Assembly (NCBI RefSeq): GCF_900454495.1
Contig: NZ_UGSI01000001.1
Location: 4,590,501 to 4,654,500 of the forward strand
Source of the DNA: Paenibacillus macerans
GTDB taxonomy: Bacteria; Bacillota; Bacilli; Paenibacillales; Paenibacillaceae
Length of the DNA: 64,000 nucleotides
Direction of reading: 5' to 3'
The translations under genes were made by a program, and so were the position numbers. The notes below the pieces were generated by a model. The model was not told where the DNA came from and searched no databases. It was given only the letters and a program-made list of their open reading frames with translations. The stretch's first letter is position 1, and every line of letters starts with the position of its first letter. Shown piece by piece: positions 37,255-46,420 of the stretch.

Positions 37255-37475
37255 AAACTGCAGCAAAAACATAAGAGCAAAAAATGTCGCTATTCCAGAG
37301 ATATCCGCCCGTTCGAGAGAAATAGAGGCAAATTATGTCGTTAATTCCGGGAATCATTGGAAATTTACGAGTTTTGGGCCATTCATAGAAAAATAGGAAC
37401 AAAAAGTGCTCCTAATGGGGATGAACATGCTTGGCCCCGGATAATAAGTACATAAAATACCGCTATTAAACACGC
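37255..37475. repeat. Dispersed ~220-bp intergenic repeat, family C copy 2
   Basis: A diverged direct copy of 16490-16712, with the same block order (AAAAAATGTCG, GAGAGAAATAGAGG, AACAAAAAGT, CCGGATAATAAG). The remaining bases of the 36984-37669 gap are AT-rich upstream of spo0E and unremarkable downstream. No gene is supported there. Confidence 0.6.
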
Positions 37476-37669
37476 CGACGCCTTATCGTTTGTCGTTCCA
37501 TTTGGCTGGCCGTCAAGCGCCAAAATAGGGCTAGAATAAAGGGCCGCTATTTTGAACCCCAGCCGAGCCGATGGTTCGCCAGACCAGCAGCCCGCTGTCA
37601 AGCATAGATTTCCTGGTTACCCTTTCTCTGCCGGACTTTATACCGCTTACCGGCCGTTCCCGGCTTCAT

Positions 37670-38665
37670 TTAGACCTTGACCTGAGGCGGCGTCCCATCG
37701 GATAAAGCCGCCCCCGCCTTCTTCTTCATATACTGCGACCAATAGGCGGTCAGAATAGGCACCAGAATGGAGGTCACGACAACGCAAGCGGCGACTAAAG
37801 CGGTGGCCGATTGGGCCGCCGGCATAAATTCCGGTTTCATATTGGCGACGATCATCGGATTGGCCACGGCGGCGCCCGCCGTGCTGGATGCGGCAAGTCC
37901 GGCCGTACCGTTCCCTCCGCCCACATATTTGTCGGCCAGGATCAACGGAATCCCCGTGATGATGATGACGGAAACGGCAAGCAGTACGCCCAGAAGCCCC
38001 GTTTGCACAATAACCCCTAAATCAATCGAACAGCCCAAAGCAAAACCAAAGAAAGGGATCATCGTATGGGTAGCTTTTCCGAAAAATTCGCGAAGATCAT
38101 GATCCAGATTGCCCAGCAGGAAACCGATCAAAAACGGAAGCACCGCGCCGACGAACACCTGCGGTTCGAATGCGGCCAAACCTGTGGCGCCCAAAATCAT
38201 CATGGTGACCAAAGGCCCCGATTCCAGGGACATCAGCACAAAAGCGCCCGCTTCTTCCCTGGTTCCGTACTGCTGCATAATCGAAGCGTACAAACCGCCG
38301 TTGGTCATATCCATCGCGGCGATCAGCGCAAGCGTGGACAAGCCCGCAAAAAATCCGCTTTGAATCCCCCCGGCCGGCAAAAATTGCGAAGCGGCGAGGG
38401 CCACGACCCAGGCTACAATGATTTTGGTCAGCACCAGCGTACCGGATTTTCTCAGCACCGTCCCCGTCGCTCTGATATCGATGGCCGCCCCCATACAGAA
38501 AAACCATACGGCCAAAATAGGGATGGTCCCCGTCATAAGCCCGTTTGTAAATGAACCGAAATAGTCTCCGGCCCCAGGGAAAAATGTGTGTACAACCGCT
38601 CCCAACAGCAGCGGGATCAACATCATGCCGCCGGGAATCCGTTCCAGAGTCTTTTTGATTTTCAT
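37670..38665 (-). CDS. kdgT: 2-keto-3-deoxygluconate permease family transporter
   Basis: The 331-aa product has about ten hydrophobic helices and matches KdgT, the proton symporter for 2-keto-3-deoxygluconate: MKIKKTLERIPGGMMLIPLLL at the start and CMGAAIDIRATG after the second helix. I chose ATG 38665 with AAAGGTGG 7 nt upstream. It follows the Bug-type binding protein by 41 bases on the same strand. No kdgK or kdgA gene is nearby, so the actual substrate is uncertain. Confidence 0.9.
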   Translation of the reverse strand: MKIKKTLERIPGGMMLIPLLLGAVVHTFFPGAGDYFGSFTNGLMTGTIPILAVWFFCMGAAIDIRATGTVLRKSGTLVLTKIIVAWVVALAASQFLPAGGIQSGFFAGLSTLALIAAMDMTNGGLYASIMQQYGTREEAGAFVLMSLESGPLVTMMILGATGLAAFEPQVFVGAVLPFLIGFLLGNLDHDLREFFGKATHTMIPFFGFALGCSIDLGVIVQTGLLGVLLAVSVIIITGIPLILADKYVGGGNGTAGLAASSTAGAAVANPMIVANMKPEFMPAAQSATALVAACVVVTSILVPILTAYWSQYMKKKAGAALSDGTPPQVKV

Positions 38666-38706
38666 GTCAATTCCACCTTTCGCGCACAATAGAATGCGCT
38701 TTCATT

Positions 38707-39738
38707 TCACTTGCGGCCCAGTCCCAGCTCCGGAATCAGCGCCGCGTACAAATCATGGCTTTTTTTCAAATGCCGGCTAAATTCTTTGCCGTCCCGGACC
38801 AGCAGACCAAGCCCCATGGAGCTCATCTCACCGACAAATTCAGGCTCCCTGGTTCCTTCAATGAAAGCTTTGGTCAGCGAATCTCTGACCGGTCCGGGAG
38901 TTCCTTTCGGTACGGCCAAACCGCGCCATGTTCCCGCGAACTCCACATGCAGTCCGGTTTCTTCCGCCAGCGTCGGAACTCCCGGGAGGGCTGCCGCCTC
39001 CTCATCTCCGATGATGGCCAAAGTACGCAGTTTTCCCTGCTCAACATAGCTTTTGACTTCGGCCGGGCTCACCGGCACGGCGTCGACGAAACCGCTAAGC
39101 AGCGCCGATATGGCGGGGCCCGCTCCTTCGTAAGGAATATGCGTGAACTTTACGCCCGCTTCTTTCTCCAGCATGGCGGCAGCCAAATGCCAGACGCTTC
39201 CCGTGCCGGCGTTCCCCATTTTCACTTCACCGGGATGGGCATGCGCATCATCGAGAAATTCGCGGACACTTCGCCAGGGAGCATCCGCTCTGACGGTAAT
39301 CGCGGCGGGATCGCGGTTCGTTTGCGCGATGGGAATGAAGTCTTCGTACGTCACCGGAAGCAGCCCCAGATGCGGAAGGGTCGTTAGCTCGGCGACAAGA
39401 AAAGTTACCGTATAGCCGTCCGGTTTGGCTTGCGCTCCCTCCGTCAAACCGATAGCCCCGCCGCCGCCCGTGCGATTGACCACGACAATCGGTTGACCAA
39501 GATGCTTTTCGGCCGCTTGCGCGAGTGCCCTTGCGGTAAGATCCGTACCGCCTCCGGCGGCGTAAGGTACGATCAAAGTAACGGGTTTCTGCGGGAAATC
39601 CGCCGGCAGGTTTGCCGATTTCGGGCGGTCAGACAGGACGTACGCCAGCATGATGCTCAATACTACCGCTATTCCGATCATGTACGCTCCCATCGCCGGC
39701 CGTCGTGAACCGGTCGCTGTTCCGTTTTTTCCGTTCAT
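38707..39738 (-). CDS. Bug-family tripartite tricarboxylate transporter binding protein
   Basis: The 343-aa protein has an uncleaved or signal-type N-terminal helix at about 16-36 and then the Bug/TctC fold (VTLIVPYAAGGGTDLTARAL and the NRTGGGGAIG loop). These proteins bind carboxylates outside the membrane for TctAB transporters. No tctA or tctB gene is here. Instead a KdgT-type permease follows. AAGAGGAAT precedes the ATG. A partner permease elsewhere, or an unusual pairing with KdgT, is possible. Confidence 0.9.
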   Translation of the reverse strand: MNGKNGTATGSRRPAMGAYMIGIAVVLSIMLAYVLSDRPKSANLPADFPQKPVTLIVPYAAGGGTDLTARALAQAAEKHLGQPIVVVNRTGGGGAIGLTEGAQAKPDGYTVTFLVAELTTLPHLGLLPVTYEDFIPIAQTNRDPAAITVRADAPWRSVREFLDDAHAHPGEVKMGNAGTGSVWHLAAAMLEKEAGVKFTHIPYEGAGPAISALLSGFVDAVPVSPAEVKSYVEQGKLRTLAIIGDEEAAALPGVPTLAEETGLHVEFAGTWRGLAVPKGTPGPVRDSLTKAFIEGTREPEFVGEMSSMGLGLLVRDGKEFSRHLKKSHDLYAALIPELGLGRK

Positions 39739-39816
39739 GCCATTCCTCTTTTCCGCTAGTTCAGCTAGTGTTGTTCCCCTGCGGCGGTCACCTCCGATTG
39801 CAAAGCAGCCAAATCA

Positions 39817-39849
39817 GCACCTAAGTACGTGAGCGCACCTAGTACGTGA
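39817..39849. promoter_or_regulatory. Direct-repeat AraC-type operator candidate
   Basis: GCACCTAAGTACGTGA at 39817 and GCACCTAGTACGTGA at 39835 are two near-identical 15-16-mers 18 bases apart. They lie about 80-110 bases upstream of the Bug-type gene and just downstream of the AraC-type regulator gene. Direct repeats at this spacing are typical AraC-family sites. Confidence 0.6.
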
Positions 39850-39908
39850 TTTATTTCTCAATGGCAGTGTAGTCGAAAGAGCCGCGGCGGGACAATCGGT
39901 TAATCTCC

Positions 39909-42245
39909 TTACGAATCTTCAAATATTCCGAATTTGCGCGCATTTGCCGGATCTGCATATCCGCCGGAAAATTTGTTGGTTTCCCGGTATTTTCCCGGCG
40001 TCATGGATTTGTTTTTGCGAAAAGCCCGGATAAAACTGTTTTCGTTCTGATATCCGACGCGCAATGCGATATCGGCCACCTTTAGCGGCGTATCCCGCAA
40101 TAGCTCGCAGGCCTTGTCCATCCTTAGGCTTGTCAAATAATCGTAAATCGTGCTGCCTGTCTCCGTTTTGAATATGGCGCTTACCGAGGAAATCCCCATG
40201 TTTACATGGTCGGCAATCTCTTGCAGCCCGATATTCGCCTGATAATTTTGCTCCATAAATTCAATCATCTTCCGTGCCAAAATAAATTCCTTCGTCTGCT
40301 TCCGGCATGCAAACTCCCGGGCCAGCGTACCGGCCAGAAGGCATAGCAACGTTTCCGCCTCGGCCAATTCCATGGTGGTCAGCTTCGACCACGTATAATC
40401 GTCCGCCTCGGCCGGGACGGGCAGGCCGCGCGCCTCCGCCATGCTCAGCATTTCCGCCATAAGCCGGTCAATGAATTTATAGGCGCTTTCCGGATGGATT
40501 CTCCTGCCGCCTATGTCCTGCATCCAACGATGCATCAGCTGTTTGCTTTGTCCTTCTCCGGACGTTTGCAGCGTTTCGGCCATTTCCGTCTTCCAGCCTT
40601 CACGGATGGCTGACGGGACGCCGTCTCTTCGGACGCTGCATTCCCGATAATCCCTGGCCTGGCCATACCCTGCGTACAGACGGTAGGACAGCGCCTCCTT
40701 CGCTTCCGCATAGGAACGGTTGATTTCCGGGAGATGGGACACCTCTCCCCCGATCCCGATCGATACCGACAAGTGCAAAAATTCGCGAATAGCTTGAATC
40801 AGCTGATCGGCCGCGTCCTTGTACGAACAGGCCTCCGGCGCCTTCCCTTTTGGCTGAAGCAACACCGCCATGTCCTCGTGATGCGACGGCATCGTCACAT
40901 AGCGCCAAAACGGCTCCAGCTTCTCGCGGACAATGTTGTCCATCGCGTATTTCAGCAGCATGCGGTCCTCTTCCCGATATTCGGCGGCAAACCGCTGGTA
41001 ACGGTCGATGGATATAATCAGCATGGCGAGCGGAGCGGCCTTCCAATCCTGAAAATAACGCCCCCATTTGGCCTGCATCTCCCTTGAGCCGATCGCCCGG
41101 TTCAACACTTCCCCGATCAGCTTCGTGCGAAGCTCCGGCAAGCTTTGCTCGGCAACCAGCGATTTGATGCGGAAATCGCCCACCCACCGGTCGAGAACAT
41201 GTTCCAGTTCGTACAAGCTGCCGCGGCCCGGCGATTCCTGCCCGGCCTGAAGCAGGGCGTTGATCCGCTTCAACGGCCGGAATGCGGCATAATTGTAGTA
41301 GTACATGGCCGCGCAGCCGACCCCGGCGGAAATGAGGGAGAACAGCAGGAGCATGTTGCGCGTCAGCGTGACGCTTTTCAGCAGCTCCTCCAGAGGGACC
41401 AGGGACACCAGCCGCCAGCCGGTCGCGTCGGAGAAGGCCTGATTCGCCATATAATCCTGCCCGTGCACCTTGACGTAACCAAACGGCCGGACGTCCAGAT
41501 CCGCGATAACCTCTCTCATTTCCTCCGGAGTAAAGGGAAGATTCAGTTTGGGATAAATCAGCTCGTCATCGAGATTGAACACGAATTGAAAATCCGACAA
41601 ATGGGTGTAGGTTTTGGAAAAAAGGCTGTCATAGTCCAGATTGACGATCACCGCCCCGCCGGCTTCGCCGCCGCGCGCAATCGGCCGCACCAGGGACAGG
41701 ACCTCCGTCTGCCCGGCGAGACGCTGGGGATTCGCGCCCTCCTCCTCCCCGCCGCCGCCGTAGACCCTTCTTTTGATCAGCAGCGGTTTATCCCGGATTT
41801 CCTGAATCCAACCGGACCACTCCGAATCGGGGGCATTCGACCACGCCGGGTTCCCTTCAAACTGGGTGGATATTACCGTCCGCCCCCGGAACTTGACGAG
41901 GTGAATCGAATGAATATCCGGCTCTTTAAGGCGGCCGTGCAAATAAGCGCGCAGTTCCTGCACCGATGGTTCACGCCCGCCGGCCTGCCCAAAGATATAC
42001 GCCAAAACCCCCTGATCGAAGGAAATGTCCACCGCCTCGTTATCCGCTTCGCGGAACGCCCGGTTGGTCACGTCCAGGTTGATTTGCAGCAATTCCACAT
42101 TCGGGGCGTTTAGTTTCGTGTCCAGTCCGCTCCTATACTGGGAATAGGAATAGAGCCCGATCGAGGTGATGCAGACCGGCACAAAAACCGTAAGCAGCAG
42201 AATCAGCCTCGTTTGCTTGTTCTGAAGTAAAAATTTCAATTTCAT
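39909..42245 (-). CDS. Membrane sensor with AraC-type DNA-binding domain
   Basis: The 778-aa protein has a membrane helix at about 11-30, an extracytosolic sensor domain to about 285, a second helix at about 290-310, then a cytosolic linker of about 370 residues. The C-terminus is an AraC double helix-turn-helix (NIGLQEIADHVNMGISSVSA, then VADIALRVGYQNENSFIRAF). The layout is that of YesN-like one-component regulators common in Paenibacillus. I chose ATG 42245 after AAGGA. It precedes the Bug/KdgT genes on the same strand and probably activates them through the direct repeat at 39817. Confidence 0.9.
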   Translation of the reverse strand: MKLKFLLQNKQTRLILLLTVFVPVCITSIGLYSYSQYRSGLDTKLNAPNVELLQINLDVTNRAFREADNEAVDISFDQGVLAYIFGQAGGREPSVQELRAYLHGRLKEPDIHSIHLVKFRGRTVISTQFEGNPAWSNAPDSEWSGWIQEIRDKPLLIKRRVYGGGGEEEGANPQRLAGQTEVLSLVRPIARGGEAGGAVIVNLDYDSLFSKTYTHLSDFQFVFNLDDELIYPKLNLPFTPEEMREVIADLDVRPFGYVKVHGQDYMANQAFSDATGWRLVSLVPLEELLKSVTLTRNMLLLFSLISAGVGCAAMYYYNYAAFRPLKRINALLQAGQESPGRGSLYELEHVLDRWVGDFRIKSLVAEQSLPELRTKLIGEVLNRAIGSREMQAKWGRYFQDWKAAPLAMLIISIDRYQRFAAEYREEDRMLLKYAMDNIVREKLEPFWRYVTMPSHHEDMAVLLQPKGKAPEACSYKDAADQLIQAIREFLHLSVSIGIGGEVSHLPEINRSYAEAKEALSYRLYAGYGQARDYRECSVRRDGVPSAIREGWKTEMAETLQTSGEGQSKQLMHRWMQDIGGRRIHPESAYKFIDRLMAEMLSMAEARGLPVPAEADDYTWSKLTTMELAEAETLLCLLAGTLAREFACRKQTKEFILARKMIEFMEQNYQANIGLQEIADHVNMGISSVSAIFKTETGSTIYDYLTSLRMDKACELLRDTPLKVADIALRVGYQNENSFIRAFRKNKSMTPGKYRETNKFSGGYADPANARKFGIFEDS

Positions 42246-42365
42246 GCGGAACATCCTTATGCTTCACCCTTCCAAATCTGTAGCTGAATTTTTTCCGTTA
42301 AATACACTTTACACCAATTTAATTCCATCACAGTGAATTTTTTGATTAACTTTGCGGATCGGTCA

Positions 42366-42403
42366 AAACGGGAAACAGTCCCTCCCGGGCTCGGGAAGGA
42401 CTG
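42366..42403 (-). terminator. Terminator after the EamA transporter gene
   Basis: CAGTCCTTCCCGAG pairs imperfectly with CCCGGGAGGGACTG on the minus strand, followed by TTTCCCGTTTTG. It lies just after the stop of the EamA-type gene. The T-tract is weak. Confidence 0.6.
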
Positions 42404-42424
42404 CCGACATGATCAGCTGTTCAA

Positions 42425-43396
42425 TTAAATCCGATTAGGCAGCTCGCTCCATGAGTTTTCCGCCTGCTCCTTTTTCGGTTCAGGCTGGGATTTTCCCGCA
42501 ATCAGGATAATCCCCAGGATGACCAAAAGTCCTCCGACCCACTGCAGCCAATACGACGATTCGCCCAGAACGAGAACGGACAACAGCAAAGCGGTAAACG
42601 GCATGAGTCCCGAGAAAGCGGCCGCCGTCGCGGCCGGGCATCTTTGGATGCCGGCAAACCATAACAGGAAAGCCTGCGCCGTCACAAACGGACCGTTCCA
42701 GACCAAAGCCAGCCATTCCTGCCATCCGATCGTGCGCAGCGAAGAAAGCGGGTGTTCAAAAGCGGCCGGGATAAGGCATAGGAACATGGCCATGGCGGTA
42801 ACAAGCATGGTTTGGGGAATGGGCGGAATGGCCGCTCCCTGCGAGCCTTCGGATTTCAGCGCAAATCCGCGCGACAAAATGTTGAACGAGGATTCGCTGA
42901 TCGCCGCCAAAAGCACCAAGACGTTGCCGGCGAGATGATCCAAACTCATGGCCCCGAGTTTCCCCGCCGAAAACAACTGAATCAAAACAACGCCGCCGAT
43001 GGCGCTAACGATACCCAGCCGCGCGCGCCGGCCGACCGGTTCCCTCAACACGAACGCAGCGAGCAGAACGGTAACGGCAGGCGTTGCCCCCGTCAGGATC
43101 CCCGCCTCTCCGGAGCTCGTCTTTTCAAGACCGGTCAGCAAAAACAGGCGGAACAAAAAAATACCGAACAGCGCCTGCAGGAATAACAAGCCCCCGTCTC
43201 TAAGCCGCAAGCGGCGGCAAGTATCCTTCAGCTCTTTCCAGCCGAGCGGAAGCATCAGGCACAGCGCCAGCAATAAACTGACCCCGGTAATCGTGAAAAT
43301 TCCAAGCTGGCCGCCAAAAAAACGGGCCGCAATCACGGAAGTGCCGGCCAGCGAAAACGCTCCGGCCAAACATGCCATTCCCTTTAACCGTTCCAA
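42425..43396 (-). CDS. EamA-family (DMT) exporter
   Basis: The 323-aa product has ten predicted helices and two EamA repeats (GEAGILTGATPAVTVLLAAF in the first). Family members export amino acids or metabolites. The start is TTG at 43396 with AAGGATG 7 nt upstream. It diverges from the MocR-type regulator at 43541, a pairing often seen when the regulator controls the exporter. Confidence 0.9.
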   Translation of the reverse strand: MERLKGMACLAGAFSLAGTSVIAARFFGGQLGIFTITGVSLLLALCLMLPLGWKELKDTCRRLRLRDGGLLFLQALFGIFLFRLFLLTGLEKTSSGEAGILTGATPAVTVLLAAFVLREPVGRRARLGIVSAIGGVVLIQLFSAGKLGAMSLDHLAGNVLVLLAAISESSFNILSRGFALKSEGSQGAAIPPIPQTMLVTAMAMFLCLIPAAFEHPLSSLRTIGWQEWLALVWNGPFVTAQAFLLWFAGIQRCPAATAAAFSGLMPFTALLLSVLVLGESSYWLQWVGGLLVILGIILIAGKSQPEPKKEQAENSWSELPNRI

Positions 43397-43540
43397 CGGA
43401 TCACATCCTTATGAAGTTTTGAGCGATGGTACAAACCGGAAATCATGATACAATCGGAAGTAGTCTTATCTTAAAAAAGCGGCCGGCATCCCGTAAAGAA
43501 CCGGTTCGGCGCAAAAATAAGCGGTCCAGTTGGAGGTTCT

Positions 43541-44941
43541 ATGTGGGGAATCGAGTTGCAAAAAGACGGTGAAATGCCTTTGAAAAGGCAGCTTTATATG
43601 GCGCTGAGCGAGCGGATTTTGAACGGCGCGATCAAAGCGGGAGAAGCGCTGCCCTCCACCCGGGGACTGGCCCAGCAGCTGAAAATATCCCGCAATACTG
43701 TAGTGGAGGCTTATGACATGTTGGCGGTCGAAGGTTTCATTCTAAACCGCCCCGGTTCGGTTGCGCGGGTTGCCGGCGGGCTGGTTCTCGAACCGCTGAC
43801 TCCGCCGGCGGAATCGTCGAGAGAGGTACGGCCTGCTCCGGTGCCGCTTTTGGCCGACTTCCGGACAGGCCATCCGGATTTGCGGCTGTTTCCCCGGTAT
43901 CTTTGGCAGCAGCTGTCGAAACGGACGCTGCAGGAAATGCCGTACGATCTCCTTGGATACACGGGACCGCAAGGGCTGCCGAGGCTGCGCGAAGAAATCG
44001 CCGCGCATCTGCTCCGCAGCAAAGGCCTATACGCGGCTCCGGAGGATATTTTTATTACGGCGGGCGCCACGCATGCGCTGAATTTGGTCACCGACCTGCT
44101 GTACGAGGAAGGAAAGCCGATCTGCATGGAAGACCCCTGCAACCGGGGGATGCTGCAGATCTTGTTGAACAAGGGATATGCCGTCAATCCAATCCCGGTC
44201 GACAAGCTGGGGGTTCAGACCGAATATCTGCAGGGTCAGCCCAGCTGTGCGGTATATGTAACGCCCTCGCACCAGTTCCCGCTGGGGGGGGTTTTGCCGG
44301 CAAGCCGCCGCACCGCCTTGATCAGGTATGCCAGGAAAAAAAACTGCTACATCGTCGAGGATGATTACGACAGCGAATTCCGGTATTACGGCGACCCGGT
44401 AGCCCCGTTGTACGCCATGGATCCCGAGCGGGTGATCCATATCGGCACGTTCAGCAAAGTGCTCGTCCCGGCGCTGCGGATCGGCTATGTCATTCTGCCG
44501 GGCAAACTGCACCAGCGCTGGCGGCAGCTGCGCACCCATTCGGATGTGCAAAACCCTCCGTTTGAGCAGGCGGTTTTGGCCGAGTTTCTGCACCGCCGGA
44601 AGTTCGACCGGCATATTCGTACGGCGACAAAACAATACGGAGAGCGCCGCCAGACTCTTCTTGCATCGCTGAAGGCTCATTTCGGGGATATTTGGCATGC
44701 TTGGGGCGATGCTTCCGGACTGCATCTGGCCGTCCAGTTCCCGGGAATGGAGTTCGACGAGGCCTTCGCCAAGAACTGTATCAACCATGGAGTCCGCGTC
44801 ACGCCGGTAGAGTACCACTGTATCCATAAAGGGAAACATGCGGACAAGCTGCTGTTTGGTTACGGCCATATGGAACCCGAGGATATCGAAAAAGGGGTCG
44901 CTTTGTTTCATGAGATTGTTATGAGATTTCAGAGGGAATGA
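43541..44941 (+). CDS. MocR-type GntR regulator with aminotransferase domain
   Basis: The 466-aa protein has a GntR winged helix (LPSTRGLAQQLKISRNTVVEAY, about 38-60) fused to a fold-type-I aminotransferase domain. The PLP lysine sits in GTFSKVLVPALRIGY, and EDDYDSEFRY carries the pyridine-binding Asp. GGAGG is 6 nt upstream. MocR proteins sense PLP or amino acids and control divergent genes, here probably the EamA exporter. It is followed by the minisatellite at 44985. Confidence 0.93.
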   Translation: MWGIELQKDGEMPLKRQLYMALSERILNGAIKAGEALPSTRGLAQQLKISRNTVVEAYDMLAVEGFILNRPGSVARVAGGLVLEPLTPPAESSREVRPAPVPLLADFRTGHPDLRLFPRYLWQQLSKRTLQEMPYDLLGYTGPQGLPRLREEIAAHLLRSKGLYAAPEDIFITAGATHALNLVTDLLYEEGKPICMEDPCNRGMLQILLNKGYAVNPIPVDKLGVQTEYLQGQPSCAVYVTPSHQFPLGGVLPASRRTALIRYARKKNCYIVEDDYDSEFRYYGDPVAPLYAMDPERVIHIGTFSKVLVPALRIGYVILPGKLHQRWRQLRTHSDVQNPPFEQAVLAEFLHRRKFDRHIRTATKQYGERRQTLLASLKAHFGDIWHAWGDASGLHLAVQFPGMEFDEAFAKNCINHGVRVTPVEYHCIHKGKHADKLLFGYGHMEPEDIEKGVALFHEIVMRFQRE

Positions 44942-44984
44942 AATCTGGGGCATAAATTCTGGCGGATGGACTCCGGGGCATGCA

Positions 44985-45375
44985 CTCCGGGTATGGGCTC
45001 CGGGCATGGACTCCCGGTATGGACTCCGGGGCATGGACTCCCGGCATGGACTCCCGGCATGGACTCCCGGCATGGACTCCCGGCACGGACTCCGGGTACG
45101 GACTCTGGGCATGGACACCGGGTAATGGAACCCAGGGCTTAGACTCCAGGGGACGGACTCCGGGGCATGGAACCCGGGGCTTAGACTCCAGGGGACGGAC
45201 TCCGGGGCATGGAACCCGGGGCTTAGACTCCAGGGGACGGACTCCGGGGCATGGAACCCGGGGCTTAGACTCCAGGGGACGGACTCCGGGGCATGGAACC
45301 CGGGGCTTAGACTCCAGGGGACGGACTCCGGGGCATGGAACCCGGGGCTTAGACTCCAGGGGACGGACTTCAGGG
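44985..45375. repeat. G-rich minisatellite: 13-bp units then five 42-bp units
   Basis: From about 44998 to 45110, 13-bp units of GGCATGGACTCCC recur in tandem with changes. From 45151 the unit starting GGACGGACTCCGGGGC recurs exactly every 42 bases (45151, 45193, 45235, 45277, 45319, 45361). Each 42-bp unit has three GGGG runs, so the plus strand carries about fifteen in a row. Because 42 is a multiple of three, several frames stay open through it, but none has a ribosome binding site. The array begins about 45 bases after the MocR stop. Confidence 0.9.
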
Positions 45376-45389
45376 GAATCAACTCCCGC

Positions 45390-45833
45390 GACGAAATGCA
45401 AAAGTGCAGGCGATTTTTGTCAAAACCTCCCGAAAACAGCTCGCCAAATGCAAATCTGCAGTTCATTTCCGGTCAATAGATACTTTTTTATCAAATGGTC
45501 GCAAAACAGATGCATTTTTGCATTTCATGAGCTCAAAGAAAGAAATTTGCGGGAGCTCCAAATGTACTTTTGCAGTTGGTTCAACGGCCCTCCCTCTTAC
45601 TTCAGCCCCACATTGGAAATATCCAATAGATTTACCGAAACCATCCTAAAAGCGGGCCTCCAATCGGAAAAATCCAATAGATCTCAGACAAAACGTTCTT
45701 TTGCCAAGCAAAAAAATCAAATCTATTGGATATATCCAATCAGACCGCCGGTTTTCCGGACAACAAACAAGTTCTATTGGATATATCCAATGTCGGCGGA
45801 AGGCAGATTAACCGCGGTACCTATTACTTCAAA
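45390..45833. repeat. Intergenic cluster of ATTGGATATATCCAAT palindromes
   Basis: TCTATTGGATATATCCAAT occurs near 45722 and 45774. Variants ATTGGAAATATCCAAT and ATCGGAAAAATCCAATAGA occur near 45612 and 45663. Upstream, AAATGCAAAAGTGCAG-like pairs recur at about 45393-45565. Related ATTGGA...TCCAAT pairs flank the nitrate reductase gene near 57590-57660 and 57955-58030. No gene with a credible start is seen. Confidence 0.6.
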
Positions 45834-46160
45834 TTACTTCAAATAAAAAACTTCCCGCATCGGAACGATCGGGTTCGGTTCGTTGAAATCAAACGAGCCT
45901 TCGACCATCCCCGACGTAATCGCGTTCCAGCGCTGGCACGCCTCGCTTTGGGCAATATAGTCGAACGCCGCGTCCACGTCGTCACACTCAAAGCAATAGA
46001 AAAACTGGTTCCCCTGCTGAAAAATCGAATAATTGCGGATGCCCGCCTTGCTATGCTCCTCCAGCACCTCCGGCCACGGGTTCAAATGCATTTCCACATA
46101 GGCGTTCAAATGTTCCTCCTTCACGCGCCAGGTCCAGGCGAATTTCCCGCTTTGTTCCAT
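45834..46160 (-). CDS. rhaM: L-rhamnose mutarotase (RhaM)
   Basis: The 108-aa protein matches the ferredoxin-like dimeric RhaM/YiiL fold. It has HLNPWPEVLEEHSKAGIRNYSIF and the GNQFFYCFE strand, and His and Trp residues line the active site. It interconverts alpha and beta L-rhamnose. ATG 46160 follows GGAGGGG. No other rhamnose genes are in the window. A terminator-like hairpin lies 43 bases upstream of the start on the same strand. Confidence 0.9.
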   Translation of the reverse strand: MEQSGKFAWTWRVKEEHLNAYVEMHLNPWPEVLEEHSKAGIRNYSIFQQGNQFFYCFECDDVDAAFDYIAQSEACQRWNAITSGMVEGSFDFNEPNPIVPMREVFYLK

Positions 46161-46202
46161 AAAAATCCCCTCCATTGTCTTAGCTTGAAACTCGAAAACC
46201 GT

Positions 46203-46238
46203 GAAAAAACACCCCCGGAAACATTCTGCCGGAGGTGT
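46203..46238 (-). terminator. Terminator-like hairpin upstream of rhaM
   Basis: On the minus strand CCGGCAG... forms a stem between ACACCTCCGG and CCGGGGGTGT (one mismatch), followed by TTTTTTC. It precedes rhaM rather than following a gene, so it may be an attenuator, or the relic of a lost upstream gene. The rest of 46161-46420 shows no gene. Confidence 0.6.
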
Positions 46239-46420
46239 CGGATAGCTCTATTCTAATATAATCCCGTCCATTCGGCGATATGCAAAGGCGAGAAATCAAG
46301 CGGCTCGGCCGATAACCGGCATTTAAATTATTTCATCCCAAGCGTGCCGCACCTCCCGTTTGGATAACTCTTCCTTCGGCAATAATGAGGCTAAAAACAC
46401 CCTTGAGAGGGAGAACAGCG

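Noticed and set aside
16490..37475. Family C intergenic repeats as insertion sequences
   Set aside because: The two copies have no transposase and no clear terminal inverted repeats, so only a dispersed repeat is claimed.
44980..45846. Long plus-strand ORF (and minus-strand frames at 44027-45466 and 44919-45401) across the minisatellite
   Set aside because: They stay open only because the 42-bp unit is a multiple of three. They have no ribosome binding site, and the large minus frame is antisense to the MocR gene.
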